NCBI GenBank assembly: GCA_030407005.1
Contig: JAUDYN010000002.1
Span: forward strand, 806,001 to 870,000
Length of the DNA stretch: 64,000 nucleotides
Direction: 5' to 3'
Origin: Desarmillaria ectypa
Taxonomy: Eukaryota > Basidiomycota > Agaricomycetes > Agaricales > Physalacriaceae
Shown one piece after another: positions 24,603 to 36,911 of this stretch. The position numbers were made by a program, and so were the translations under genes. How positions within the stretch are numbered: position 1 is the first letter of the stretch; the number at the start of each line of letters is the position of its first letter. The notes beneath the pieces were generated by a model. It worked only from the letters and a program-made list of their open reading frames with translations, did no database searches and was not told the origin of the DNA.

Positions 24603-24935
24603 GCTGTAGTACGATGATGAGGGTAAGGACAAGAGTTAGGATGAAAGACAATTGAGTGAAGGATGTTGTTGAGTGATGTTTGATGGCGGAGATTGAATGC
24701 CTTTTTGAACCCTCTCGGTGCCAGCGCTGTACTTGACTACAACACCACCGAAAAATGTTATTCCAAAGTGCTGTTCCATTTCTACTTTGTCGTCAAGGCA
24801 TATCTGGTGAATGCTAAAATTCAGAAGCCAGCTCTACCAAGCTCGACGCCGTAATAACCCTGAACATGTGACAATTCGATCTCAATCATTGTAGGCGCCG
24901 CGAGCCTCGAGGACATTTGCCTGCATCGTTCCAAA
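24603..24935. other. Intergenic between Rab11 and DUF6535 copy 2
   Basis: The two loci are divergent. No coding structure or clear promoter element is recognised in these bases. Confidence 0.45.
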
Positions 24936-27900
24936 ATGTCGAACTTGCAAGGCGACGGCTCATCGAATCCAAGCGCTGTTGAACGGGGAGAGAACGCGCC
25001 CGCTGCAGAACGAAGTGGGGAACACAAGCTTGACCGGACTGAGGATGGCCAGGAGATAGAGATTGAGGAGGGTGGAGGAGAACAGGGGCAGGATGAAATC
25101 CCCGCCACCGCCATGAAGAATTTTACCAATGCAGCCAGTGCGAAGAAGATTTTTGGGACAATGAGGAGACCGAATCCTTCAGCTAAGAAAGGTGGGAAAA
25201 ATACTTCTTTTTCTGCTTCGTATCTTATGAAGTACTAAATAGGAAACGATCCGTACAACTATGAAGAAAAATACCCCGAGGATGCCACCTACTAAGAGCC
25301 GGCACCTAATGCGAGGGTTTGCAGAATGTACGAAGACGAAAGTAGGATTCACGATGCCAACATAGTCGAAGAATCTCGAGATAATGTCGATGTATTGCTC
25401 GTATTTGGGAGTCCTGCGGTTGCCTCGCTTTACTTCGTTACTGAACCATATCGAAGGCGGGTCTTTCCTCGGCGGTGGTCACGACATTCGTCGCCCAGAC
25501 ATACCAAAACTTGAAGCCGGACTATGCTGCTATGCCGGCTTCTCTACTCTATGAATCGGTCCTCGTTCAACGTGCTATTGCCAATGGTTCCCCGGTCAAC
25601 ACCATCGCCCCTTCTTCCCTCAATCCTAGCATCCCTTTTGTTCCTGCTACCACAGACGTTTGGGTGAACGGGCTCTGGTTCACGAGCCTGTTCCTAAGCC
25701 TGACAACTGCACTTGTTGCTGTTCTTGTGAAACAGTGGCTGCACCATTATGTTGCACTCCCTTCTGGAACACCGCGCGACCGCAGTTTCACTCGTCAATT
25801 TCGATATGCCGGCTTTCAAAAGTGGCATGTCCAGGTCGTCATAGGACTCCTCCCTGTCCTTATGCATCTTGCTCTCGCGATATTTCTTGTCAGATTGGTG
25901 ATTTTCCTACATCCCCTGCGAGTAACTCTGTTGTGGATCATTTGTGTAGCAACCGCCGTCGTCTATGCTGCATATGTGTTGGCAGCGATCCTCCCTCAAT
26001 GCCCTTACCGTACGCCTCTCTGCGATCTCATCTATATCTCCTTTCATCATATTGTCCCGCGAGTGAGATGGTACAATAAAAAGGATTTCATCATCAAGGA
26101 TAGGCCAGGAAGGTTAAGCCACATGTTCCGCTATCTTCCCCATGTACAAACAAGAAATCCGCAGTCGCTGACGGTGGTAGAGTCCGAGTCCGTGCGTCGT
26201 GCGTCACTCAGTCTGGCAGCTGAAGCATTGAACTGGCTCTTCTCAGTCTCTTCAAATCCCACCGTTCAAAGTATAGTCATACAGTCCATTGGGGGCTGCC
26301 AACGGTATCAGAAGAAAATTTTCTTTCACTTCAGGGAAATATTGAAGCAATGGATATCTTGCAGCACTCTTTGCTTAGACACTGCCTGCAGGAGAATGAT
26401 GACTATAATCATGAACCAGTGCCGGGCATGGAACTCAAACTCGGACGTCTATTTCGCTTTTCCCCTCGCAATGCCGGCTGGGATCCCGCCATTGTTATCC
26501 CCGACGATTCATTTGAGCTCGCAGCCGCGATCCTATGCAATGATTCCAATTGCTATACAGAGTGTGTACATGCCTGTCGGAACGCATTTTTCATGGACGT
26601 TACATCCTCCGACCGTGTTTCAATGCTACCGCTACGTTGTTGGTCTCAGTTTGCGAGGCTTACTGAGCAGGGTGGTGTCTTTAGTCCCCTGGATCCCGAT
26701 AATGATGATCCCGCCAATGTGTCCCCTCTTGAGCTCTGCTCTGCCATCTTATACTCATTCGACGCATCAGAGAGGGGCAAAACGCAGGACTTCAATTCTC
26801 CATTGGTTCTTGAGTTCAAGGACGCGTTACCCTATCTTTTTGACAAAATCTATGACTGTGTTCCCAGTTCGTCAAAGATCCGTCTTTGGGTAACCCATCG
26901 CTGCCCCAATTTCTGAGGCTGTTTGTGGCGGCCATCGAATTCTTACTTCATAGACTTTCTCTTCCCCAGTCCGATAGGTCTCATGCCACCATTCGTCAGT
27001 CATTAATCACTGCGGTTAGGTGGATCTGTATACAAACGTTCTCATCCCAGGAAGCTACTGCTGTCATAACGTTACTTGAGGATATCCTTGTTCCTTGTGT
27101 CATTCTGGGACGAGATTCCGGCAGTATTTTGTCAACGTGGAGCGAGTTGTGCGGCGATATTATCCTCGCCTACTAGTCTTTGACTATCATCTCCCCTTCT
27201 GCTTATGCGCGGTCTCCAACCAATAGTTGATTCTATGAAAACGTATTGGGACTATCCCCTCTACCGATCTGATATTGGATGCAGGGCGTTGGCCGATCTC
27301 CTCGCGAAGCGCATTCTGGTAGCATTTACTGCGTTCCTTGAAAACCAGTGTCTGCAGTTTCTTGAAAATCATGTGTATCATGAAGCTCCAGTTGCAATGG
27401 TTAGAGAGTACGTCGCAGGAATTTTCGCCACGCAGCACGGATCGGATGGAGCTGTGGATGCAGCAATGCTTCAGCTGCACATGGACTACCTCCATAACCC
27501 ACACAATCTTTTTACTACGTGCTCTATCTTGGCCACACATGGCATCGAGAATATAGACCGGACTGCTACTTATAGGGACATCACGACACTGGTGCAGCTG
27601 TGTCCACGAAATGCTGCCTGGAATGAGTGCCGCAGGAGGCTTTGTGATCTGGCACAAAGCGACGGGGCGGACTTTTTCAGTGAATAACTCGTATGGTTCT
27701 ATGCTAAATCTCGCCCACTGCAGACCGACGAAATCCAAGCTGAAAGGGACAACATCAGATATGCGATACAGGTGCTTGATGGCTTTTTCGATGGCGGAGC
27801 GCATACCATTGTAAGCTGACATTCCCTCCCCAAATGCTGCCTTTCACTAACGGTCGATCCAGGTTCCCTCTGATTCATCGCCAGCGCGACACAGGACAGG

Positions 27901-27976
27901 CCGCATAGGTCGCTTTTTAGGATGGTGTCTTGGTCGAAAGCTGGATGGTACACCAGAACAAGGGCAGCAGGTTTAG
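24936..27976 (+). pseudogene. Decayed DUF6535 membrane protein gene (copy 2)
   Basis: Exon 1 (MSNLQGDGSSNPSAVERG) is acidic and joins by an intron ending near 25250 to NDPYNYEEKYPEDATY. A TAA at 25293-25295 then interrupts the frame before EPAPNARV. In copy 1 an intron follows LLVF and begins GTAGGC. Here the matching position reads GGGAGT, so that donor is lost. The core is long and open: AVVTTFVAQTYQNL, VNGLWFTSLFLSLTTALVAV, KQWLHHYVALPSGTPRD and SFTRQFRYAGFQKWHVQV, followed by membrane helices. The frame then shifts at the G5 run near 26286, again near 26886 (IRLW to GNPSLPQFL), and again after the stop at 27174-27176. The tail continues to DNIRYAIQVLDGFFDGG and ends RKLDGTPEQGQQV at 27976. 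Multiple independent lesions argue for a pseudogene rather than a single base error. Confidence 0.75.
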
Positions 27977-28287
27977 CTGATAAGAATGTTAAACTTTGTG
28001 CGATAAAGATACACAAGAGATGGCCTGTCTTCAGCGAATATTTGGCGAACAAACTTCAGTGACGAGCTCGGTGCGAAGGCCTGTGGGTAATGCGCAAGTT
28101 ACACTGGCTATATCATACAAATTGGTCGTCAGAAAGGAAACTTAGAAACTCAGCTGATATTGGGCCGTCCGTACCGAGAAGGTTCAAGTCCAAGCATCAT
28201 GAGAACGGCCAGCAGATTCTCCGGGCCGCTCAATATTGACGGTCAGCACTATAAGTATCTCACCCAGACCATCAGAATCGCTGCTTC
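27977..28287. other. Intergenic between DUF6535 copy 2 and the mutarotase gene
   Basis: No coding structure is recognised. It should contain the promoter of the short mutarotase-like gene. Confidence 0.4.
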
Positions 28288-28766
28288 ATGTCGATCCCAA
28301 AACGTATCTGTCAAATTGTCAAGGTAAGTCTTGTTAATGCCTTTCATAGTCCCGCATGCTCATCGGAACGGCAATTTAGTTGAAACCATCTTCCGAGGCA
28401 GAATATAGAGAATGTCACACCGCTGTGTGGCCTGGCGTACTTGCGGCACTGGAACGTGCCCATATCATCGACTACTCCATACATTATTATGCGCCACTTC
28501 ACCTCCTCATTGCTAACATGAAGTACATCGGTACTGATTATGAGGCTGACATGAAGAAAGTTGCTGAGGATCCTGAGACGCGGAGGTGGTGGACGATGAC
28601 AGATGGAATGCAGGAGAGCCTAGTCGAAGGTGCTACCGGTAGTGGGAAGGATATACCGTGGTGGGCTGTGCGTACAGTTTCGCTGCTATAGTTCATCGAT
28701 ATTCATATACTAACGGGTCGAAGACAGGATATCGAAGAGGTTTTTAGGTTCGAAGGGAAGCTTTAA
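28288..28766 (+). CDS. L-rhamnose mutarotase-like protein (RhaM/DUF718 family)
   Basis: The model is join(28288..28323, 28380..28667, 28728..28766), 120 residues, near the roughly 105 of bacterial RhaM. The sequence reads MSIPKRICQIVKLKPSSEAEYRECH, then AVWPGVLAALERAHIIDYSI, GTDYEADMKKVAEDPETRRWW and IEEVFRF. These are the family blocks (H near the start, VWP, YEADM, TRRWW, EEVF). In bacteria the enzyme interconverts alpha and beta anomers of L-rhamnose. The fungal substrate is not established. Both introns are phase 0 with normal GT...AG ends. The gene looks intact. Confidence 0.85.
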
Positions 28767-28989
28767 ACGGATTGCAGCTGGAAAGAAAGCAAGATATCAT
28801 ATATGTGCTAGAAGCTCGTCATTCGAATTCAGTCCATTGAGTACTCGGTGAGTGCCCAGTGCTGCGGCAGGCAGTGGGCACCGCCCCTAGTTTCACGTGT
28901 TTTGAGATCGCGGTAGTTGCGCTTGGCGTTCTGCTTAGAGATCATGACGATGGATTCCTTCTATTGTTCCTTTTTCCCTCCTCTCATCG

Positions 28990-30592
28990 ATGATCTCCCC
29001 GAGTATTCCGCCTGAAGCTTTTATTCTCCTAACGTTGCCTAATGTAACGTTGAAGGCAGGATCTAGTATTCATGCAGGTACACTTGGCTTGGAATGCGTC
29101 ACTGTTAGCGGGTCTGACCGCGACGTTTTCTTGGTCTTGCGGTTGAATGAGCTCGAGGTGCCTATAGACCACTCGCGAAGCATTGTTTTGGATACTTCTA
29201 TCCCCGATACACGGTCGTATACTTTTCATCCAACCGAATCGGACCCTACAACTCTCGTGCTCACTGCAAGAACAAACTGGCACCCCAGCTACATGGAAGA
29301 TTTGGATACGTTCGAAGCAGTTCTATCTCAATATGCCGAATTCTCTCACCCTTCGAACGTTACCACCACTCCAGCATACGTCTCACACATTGATGAAGAT
29401 GCGTCCAAGGAGCTAGCAGATTACCGCGGACATCTTGTTCTCGTCAAAGAGGACAGCGGAGAAGTAGTTGGAGAGTTCGACAAGAAGATATCTGTTCAGG
29501 AAGATCCTACAGTATGGGAACGCGGTCACGAGAAAGATCCAGTTGTCATCGAAGTCCCTGAAGGGCAAACGGTCGATGATGAGCATCCTCTTCAGTTCTT
29601 CGCGCGGGCGATACCACCAGATCAGCAGGACTGGATCACGAAATCCGCTGTCATCGTAAGGTATGAACTGTTCGGTATAATCTTGCCTAGTATTCATTGA
29701 CACGGCATGAGCTAGTCATGCCATCACCCACACGACCAGCTTATTCTTAACTGTCGTCAACTCGGCGTCAAGTTATTACATCAACCACTCGGCACCTTCA
29801 CCACACCATCCTGCTAATGCAAAGTCAGGGGAGCCGCCGAAACCCCCACCACGAGCTCTGGTCTTCTTGACCTCGGACAGAACGAAGAAAGGACTTGCGA
29901 CAGCCCATACGTACACCGGTCAGGCGGTCAAACTCAGTTCCAAAACATTGTCTATCATCGAAAGTATGATCAAGAAGACGATGGGGAGCGAGAAGAAAGG
30001 GAAAGGCAGGGCAAGTCATCCGTCCACCCCCGGAAGCGGGAGCCTGTCTCCCAACATGGGATACAGCTCGCGTTCGTCTTCGCCTAGTACATCATCATCT
30101 CCGCCGCCGCCGCCGCCTTATTACGCTTCAACTTCCGATCGCCTTTTACCTGACGGAAAGCCGTCTTTGCCTGCTAGACGGTCTCCAAGTCCTTCAACGT
30201 CGCGTTCGTTGTCACCACAGCCTCCAGCTCCCCCGCTACCTCCACGGAATCTTGGAACGACAAGACGATTATTACTGTCCGCCGATCTCATCTTGTCGAC
30301 GTTGGAGAACTCTACCAAACGTATATTAGACGTGGGGACTGAGAGGCTCGGTGCGGTCGTCGGACATAAGTGAGTATATCGATCGTTCCGCTGCTTCTTA
30401 AACGCCGCTCTGATGTTTTCGATTTAAAGATACGGGGAGGATGCGGGGCAGAGTTCTAAACTGATGGCAGGAACGGTGAAGAATTGTGCGCTTGTATATG
30501 TAGATATGAGAGGTATGGCCCGCAAGGCCATTCTGAAGACCGCTGGGAAGGAGTTCATCAAGGGTCGAGTAAGAAGCAGCAGGAAGCAGTAA
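28990..30592 (+). CDS. Senescence/spartin-domain protein
   Basis: The model is join(28990..29660, 29716..30369, 30430..30592), 495 residues, with all phases consistent. The N-terminal half has beta-rich sequence and an acidic region before PLQFFARAIPPDQQDWI. The C-terminal half has GLATAHTYTGQAVKLSSKTL, a Ser/Pro-rich insert (30000-30240), TRRLLLSADLILSTLENSTKRIL, YGEDAGQSS and a final MRGMARKAILKTAGKEFIKG. These are the features of the plant senescence/spartin-associated domain family (PF06911 type), linked elsewhere to lipid droplets and membranes. The specific role here is inferred from family only. Confidence 0.75.
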
Positions 30593-30895
30593 CATTTGAC
30601 GATTTGGGACGTTTGTATTGAGGTTTTTGTATTGGGTGGATACTTTTAAAATTGCCTTAGGACAGCGCGTGTTTTTAACATTAGATGCGACCTGAGAAGT
30701 GTGCGAAGACGCCAGTACGTTTGATGAGTGGAGCACATGTACATTCTTCGAATCAAAGTAGCACAGATTAAAATAACAGTTGGGTCCAGATTAATTGTAT
30801 AGTTGATATGTTGTTACAAGTGTTGGTATTCGTTAGTGTACACAGCAGCACGAGAGGGCCCCGGGAGAAAATATCAGAGAAAAAGGTTATCGGTA
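30593..30895. other. Intergenic between convergent genes
   Basis: The senescence-domain and lipoyl-domain genes converge here. Only 3' untranslated sequence is expected and nothing else was recognised. Confidence 0.5.
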
Positions 30896-31860
30896 TCACA
30901 GAATTCCGTCGAAATAGTTGGAGGTCTCACGGTCCGAAGCTTTAGTAGCTACGGAGATTTAGTATGAATCGAAGTATGGAAGGGTGTTAAACTCACCAGA
31001 CACCTTCCCTATGCTAGAAACGATCTTACGACGAAGGGCAGCCCCTTCCACCTGAGACGAAGAAGGTGCTGATGCGGGAATGGAAGTTGGTGCGGAGCGA
31101 CCGCTTGGGAATCCAGAACCAGTCGACATACCACGCGCAGTGGCACTGTGATAGTGGTGAGTGTCCGCAGACGATCGATGAATCACTGAATTCATCAAAG
31201 GAGAAGGTGACCGTTCGAAATGAGGTGTCGGTGTAGACGAGCGGCGAGGAGCAGGCGAGTAAACATGAGGAGCAGATGCTCTGGAGAAAGCACTAGGGGA
31301 GACGAAGGTTGCTGACGGAGGAGGCGGCGCTTGACCTTGAGCTCGGAGCTGGGCGAGATCCTCAACGTTTTTCGCCACGGTGGCAATTACTTGCTGGTAT
31401 GCGCAACGTGTTCCAGCTGGTATCTGAAGGATAACACGCTAAGCGTACTGATTTCTTGGCAAGGCAGAAGCGACTTACAAGTATCTTTCCAATGATACCT
31501 GGACTCTCGGCGACGACGTCGACCACAGCTACGTCAGATTCCTGAAGAAAGAGCATGCCATCGTCAATGAGGTTGCTGAGGGGGAGAAGGCGATAGTACT
31601 AACAATCTGGAGAAGGGAGTCACCAGCAACAAATGATTCCCCCTCCTTCTTCATCCACCGAGTAATGGTGGCCTCGTTGCACAGTGGTGACATTGCTGGC
31701 ATCATGATTGCTGGACGAGTTCGAGACTCATGGAGAGCTTGACCTAACGTTAGAGCAATGTACACTGAAATACTGCAATTCGCTTACCACGTATTCCAAG
31801 CTTGTAGACATTCTTGTGGATGCTCTGGCGACGAGCAACTGTTGAGGTGAGCTTCAGCAT
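30896..31860 (-). CDS. Lipoyl-domain protein (PDX1-like) lacking the lipoyl lysine
   Basis: The gene starts at 31860 with MLKLTSTVARRQSIHK, Arg-rich and likely a mitochondrial presequence. After an intron come ALHESRTRPAIMMPAMSP, ITRWMKKEGESFVAGDSLLQI and ESDVAVVDVVAESPGIIGKIL, then a Ser/Pro-rich linker. The layout is that of the biotinyl/lipoyl domain of pyruvate dehydrogenase E2 or protein X. The usual ETDKA turn that carries lipoate reads ESDVA, so the Lys is replaced by Val. The last exon (30896-30948) is joined by a 48-nt intron (30949-30996) with a TACTAAAT branch site and ends NYFDGIL. The domain cannot be lipoylated at the normal position. It may have a structural role in the PDH complex, but that is inference. 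Confidence 0.75.
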
Positions 31861-32448
31861 GATGGTGGAAAGCAAGAAAGCTGGATCGTGTTGGCCCGCA
31901 ACAGCGAAATAGAAATAGAAAGACAAATGTCTTCTTGATACATGTACTCGGCCCTATCCGCGGTCACGAGGGCCAACGGCGCTCCTCCACCGCCACGGAG
32001 TCCCATATGCGGTACGATGACACCCAATCGTTACGGGAACGTCACCCTCACAATCGGTTCCACAATGTCGATCCCACCAAAAGAGATAGAAACACTGAAT
32101 TAAGCATCACTATGAGGTAACTTCTCATGAGTCTGGGACCAAACTAGAGCGAATATTCGCGATTCCAGGCAGCAAGGATGGGCGGTGAGGGCCGGGGGAT
32201 ACGTTCACCTGTCAACGGCATCAGGCTCCTATCCGGGACCTAGGCTTAGCCAGGCTCTGAAGTTGAAGTGCAACGTTGAACCAGATTGTGCCGACGGAAG
32301 CTAATATCCGCTTTATTTGTCGCTTAGGAAACTAGAAAACTAGATTGATTGGCCACTTAAGCTGCGTCACAAACAACTTTCCGGCCCGATATTGCCGGAT
32401 ATCCTCGTAATGTGATTGTTACCGGTTGGCGCGTTCCCATCGCCGGCG
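31861..32448. promoter_or_regulatory. Shared 5' region of lipoyl-domain and amidohydrolase genes
   Basis: The two genes diverge across 588 bases. No open frame here looks coding. Promoters of both genes are expected but no specific element was identified with confidence. Confidence 0.4.
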
Positions 32449-35400
32449 ATGTCTACTCTCGACAAGCATGACACAGGATTGAAAACGGAACAGTATCTCG
32501 CCTACAGACCCTACGCGACATCGCGTACTCGGAATGCGCTCCGCTGGCTCTTTCTGCTGGTGGCTGCTGGTCTCTTGTCACGTCTGGCCCCACAGTTTTC
32601 CTTCAAGACAACTAGGACTGCGCAAAGTTCATTTGCGGACCCAGCAGCCGAATGGAAGGATAACATATGGCCTATCCGACCGCAGACGCCTTGGGATATC
32701 TCCACTGACTTCCCGTTTCCCCGTTTACTCGAGTATGATGTCGAGGAAGGGACATGGCTGAGATTGGACGTTCATCCCACGACTGGCGACATTGTATTCG
32801 ATATGATCGGTGACTTGTATTGTATATCTTCGGAAGACGCCTACGATCGGTCCGGGAGCGCTGCTACCGCTCGGCCTATTCTTCGCGGTGTACCCTACGA
32901 CTCCGACCCTCACTTCTCACCCGAAGGCGATAGAATAGTCTTCAGAAGTGATGCAGAGCTAGGAGTAGAAAATATTTGGATAATGGAGTGGAAGGGTTGC
33001 CAGAAAATGGACATAGCCCCGATGGTAGTGGAGGAAAGTTCCCTACTTTCCCGGGCGCTCGAATCTCAGCATGAAGACGACGCACTTCTCATTCAGGGCG
33101 TTAAGGAGACGCCTGAGAGGCGTAAAAATCGTCTGGTAAGAGAAGGACGACTTGGAGGTTGGTACATTATATACAATCTCCCACTCAATTTGGATTGAGT
33201 TTCACTTCTAGCTCACCGGGTCACGAACGAGACATATCGATGGGTTAGTGACGCAAGATTTCATCTATCTGGCAAGAAAGTCATTGCCACCAAATGGTAC
33301 ACGTCTAGACGTTCTTTGGGCGCTGGGGAGGGTTGGGAATACTCCATACCTGCGCCTGACGATGATATACAGTCTGGAAGTGGCGTTCGTCTTGTCGGAA
33401 GGACTCTGCCTGCTGGATTCGAAGACTACGGAGAACAACAAATAGGACCAGAGCAACTTATTTGGCACGGAGAGGATAGAGTGATATTCTCTAAAAACGT
33501 TCGAGATTCAACAAGCTTCACGTATTCTAAGGGTAATTTTGCTCACAGGTATTAATGTTAGGACTAACTCGCCATCTCAGATGTGCATAACGGCATTTAT
33601 GCAATATTCGAGCAAAATTTGACTTCGACGCGTACAATAACCTTGGTAGATGCATCTCCCGGCGGGGCCAGTCGACCTGAACTCTCTCGCGACGGACGGA
33701 CCCTGGCGTTTGTACGACGCCTGGGGGATCACCAAATGCTAGTGCTCAAGTATGTCCAGTCACATCCCATTTTATCCGCCTGATCCTTACATATTCCAAG
33801 TGATCTGGAAACCGGCACCATTCACTACGCATGGGATGGACTTAGCTATGATCTCAGTGGTATTTCTGCGCCCATGGGAACCTATCCATCCTTCGCCTTT
33901 ACACCATCAGATTCCGCTATCATCATCTGGGCTGCTGGTAAAATCTGGACTGTCCCTTTGGCAACAAACTCGTATGGTGAAAGGGTCTCTTCGGGCACAC
34001 CATATCCTATCCGGTTCACTGCTCATATCGAAAAGCGACTGGCTGAGACGAGAAAAATCGATGATATTGACCTCGTAGGCATAGAAACTGCGGACTACCA
34101 GAGGATTTGGGCTTTCAAAGACCTCCGTGCCGACTTCGCTGGCAACAAAGTGGTGTTCCAAGCGGCCGGCGTTACGTATGTGCAAGTCGTAGGTGAGAAA
34201 GGTGTTATGAAAGTTCCCGTGCTGCACGACGATGGAGTGACGCCTTACTATTCTCCGTCGATCGTACGGGACGAAGCCCGAACTATCGTTCTACAAGCGC
34301 GTTGGGACGATACCAATTTTTCCTCACTTGAGCTAGCGAGCATAGAGGACGGTTGGGTAGTCGATATTGAAGGACTACCTCGGGGTCGATACCTCAGCCC
34401 TGTTATGTGCCAGGTGAATCGTAGTCATAGGGTCATTGCGTTTGTGAAAATCGCAGGCGACTATCTCACTGGGGATGTCGTCGCTTCTGCAGCTCCTGGG
34501 TTGTATGTAGCGGACCTCGAGGTCGCTCCTTCACGGGAAAGAATGATCGTAGTCAATTTGCGGCTAGTTCCATCTGAAATCGACGTAGATGATCGCATCA
34601 ATATGCGTTTCTTGGAATCCAATTCTGAGCTGCTAGTGCAACAATCCGACCGGTCCTTTGTGATTGATCTGTCCGGGACCCCAGACGCAGATGGAAGACC
34701 GCCTCATTATACTCTGGCCACGGGAAAGATGTCAAAGGAAATGGCTGTTTCCTTGACGTCTCATTCTGGGGTTACTTCTCTACTCAAGAAGTTAAACGGG
34801 GAGAGCGGCAACGGGCGCAACATTAAAGCGGAAAACGTCGCCTTTGTTGACTTCTTCCATGTCTATCTTGCCCCCGGTAAAAGTCTGAAAGAAGGGGAGG
34901 AAGCGTGGTCAAAACCTGGCAATGCGACTGATGGGTTGGCGCGACTCAGTCTAGATGGAGGCCACGACGTTACGTGGAGTGAAGATGGGAAAAAAATCTT
35001 CTGGTTTTTGGGTATGTACAAAGTTCTTCCGCTTTCTCTTCGTTCGTCATCTCTAAGCCGCTGATTTAGGTCCGTATCTGCACTCCCTGGAGGTATCCAA
35101 GCTGAGCAAGTGTGCCCCGACAATCCGGAAGGATCGTATTACTTTCGGCATCGACTGCGTCAAAGATATTTTGGAGTACCAAGAAATCGTTGTTGAGCAC
35201 ACAACTGATATCTCACGTTTGAAGCAGGATGCTGCTGTCAACGCTTCGTATCCAGAACCCGATCTCCTCGTTCTTTACAATGCTACTCTGCTGACAATGG
35301 AAACGGGGGAGTTAGAGAAAGACTTAATTCGTGAAGCAATACTGGTCATTCGGGGAGGCGTTATCACTACCGCGGCGGCATTGAGCTCTGTTGTTATACC

Positions 35401-36911
35401 GACAGAAGCTGCTGTTATCGATATGCACGGGGGTTAGTGACCCGTACCCTTTTGTCAAGTTGTATTACTAAAGAGATACCTCACAGCAACTATTGTGCCA
35501 GGATTTTTCGATTTACATGCTCATTGGAATGGGTTTGATAATCCCATACCTGCCAAGTCCTGGGAAATGGAGGCTTTCTTAGCATTTGGTGTCACGACAT
35601 TGCACAAGTATGTATGACTTCTTTCTCATGTTCATGAGTTTCACTTATTCGTTGTACCCCCAGCCCTAGCGCTTCCAACGTGAATGGATTCGTCGAACGA
35701 AGCAGAGTTGAACGAGGCCATTTTGTGGGTCCCCGGATATTCCAGGTTGGCGATGTCATATATGGCGCCGGGGATCCCGGATACCACCAGGATATCGCAG
35801 ACATGGACGAGGCGCACTCTGCTCTTATTAGGATCAAAGCTGAAGGTGGACCGATCAGTACGTCGTATAAGAATTATAATCAACCCTCTCGGCAAGCCTT
35901 TTCGATAACTTTTCGCTCTTCGGCTATCTAATGTTTATATTTTCAAGTGCATCTCGGCAGCGGCTTCTACTGGCTGCTCGCAATCTGAGCATGCTATGTG
36001 TCCCTGAAGGCGGTATGAATTATGACTGGGATCTGACTTACATTTTGGATGGTGAGATGACGAACTTATCCTTGGGAGATCTTGGCTGACGGGCTTTATG
36101 CAGGTATGACAACGGTCGAGCATTCTATTCCGGTTCCTACTTTGTATGATGACGTTTTGATCCTGTACGCCAAGAGTGGTACAGGCGCCTCCCCTACACA
36201 TCTCGTTAATTACGGAGGAGCATTTGGTGAACAATTTGTATGGGCTACAGAAGACGTCCCAAATGATCCGAAGTAAGCGTTAAGCCGCTGTGGTGGTAGT
36301 CCCTAATCTCCGCATCCCTCGGCAGATTAAGAAAGTTCGTCCGACACGATATCTTGGAAGGTTTGACGGAGTCAACATCGAGACCGCGGTCATGTTGGTC
36401 TAGTCCACTCCCCAAGCTTCGTCCGTTATTAACGTTCTTATAATATTCAGCATATGCTCTCTTTAATACCTCGGCATCAGTTGCCAAGATGGTTCATATG
36501 GGGTTGAAGACTCATATCGGCGCTCATGGAGAGCCTCCGTTGGGTTTAAATTACCACGCCGAGATGTTCTTTACTCAACAAGGCGGGTTGAGCAATTACG
36601 AGGTATGTGCCGAGTTATTAGTATCTCAGAATCCGCTTTAGAATTACTCCAAGGTGTATAAGGCGGCGACATCGAATGCTGCGCAGACGTTGGGTATATT
36701 TTCTTCCGTCGGTTCCCTGAGCCCTGGGAAGCTGGCTGATTTTGTTGTTTATCCCGTTGACGTTGACATCCTGGACGGCCCTATGAGCGAATCCAGGAAG
36801 CTTAGCTATGTAGCTCGAGGTGGTAGGGTTTGGGATGCATCTACGATGGATCAAGTGTGGCCCTTGGTTCAGGAAAGACAGAGAATGCCTCCATTCAATC
36901 CTATGAAATAG
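32449..36911 (+). CDS. Membrane-anchored beta-propeller/amidohydrolase protein
   Basis: The ATG at 32449 (MSTLDKHDTG) is chosen. About nine introns follow and the product is roughly 1,200 residues. Residues about 28-48 (ALRWLFLLVAAGLLSRLAP) form a signal anchor. The first two thirds carry repeated TolB/WD40-like beta-propeller blades such as DPHFSPEGDRIVFRSD, SRPELSRDGRTLAFVRR and HDVTWSEDGKKIFWFL. The last third is a metal-dependent amidohydrolase: LYNATLLTMETGELEKD, VPGFFDLHAHWNG with the HxH metal ligands, THIGAHGEPPLGLNYHAEM, and SVGSLSPGKLADFVVYPVDVD near the C-terminus. The substrate is unknown. The exon junction near 36360-36450 has more than one possible donor and is not resolved. Confidence 0.85.

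Noticed and set aside
36360..36450. Possible frameshift in the amidohydrolase gene
   Set aside because: Alternative donors (for example G|GTTTGACGG) restore the frame into YALFNTSASVAKM, so an unresolved intron explains it better than a lesion.
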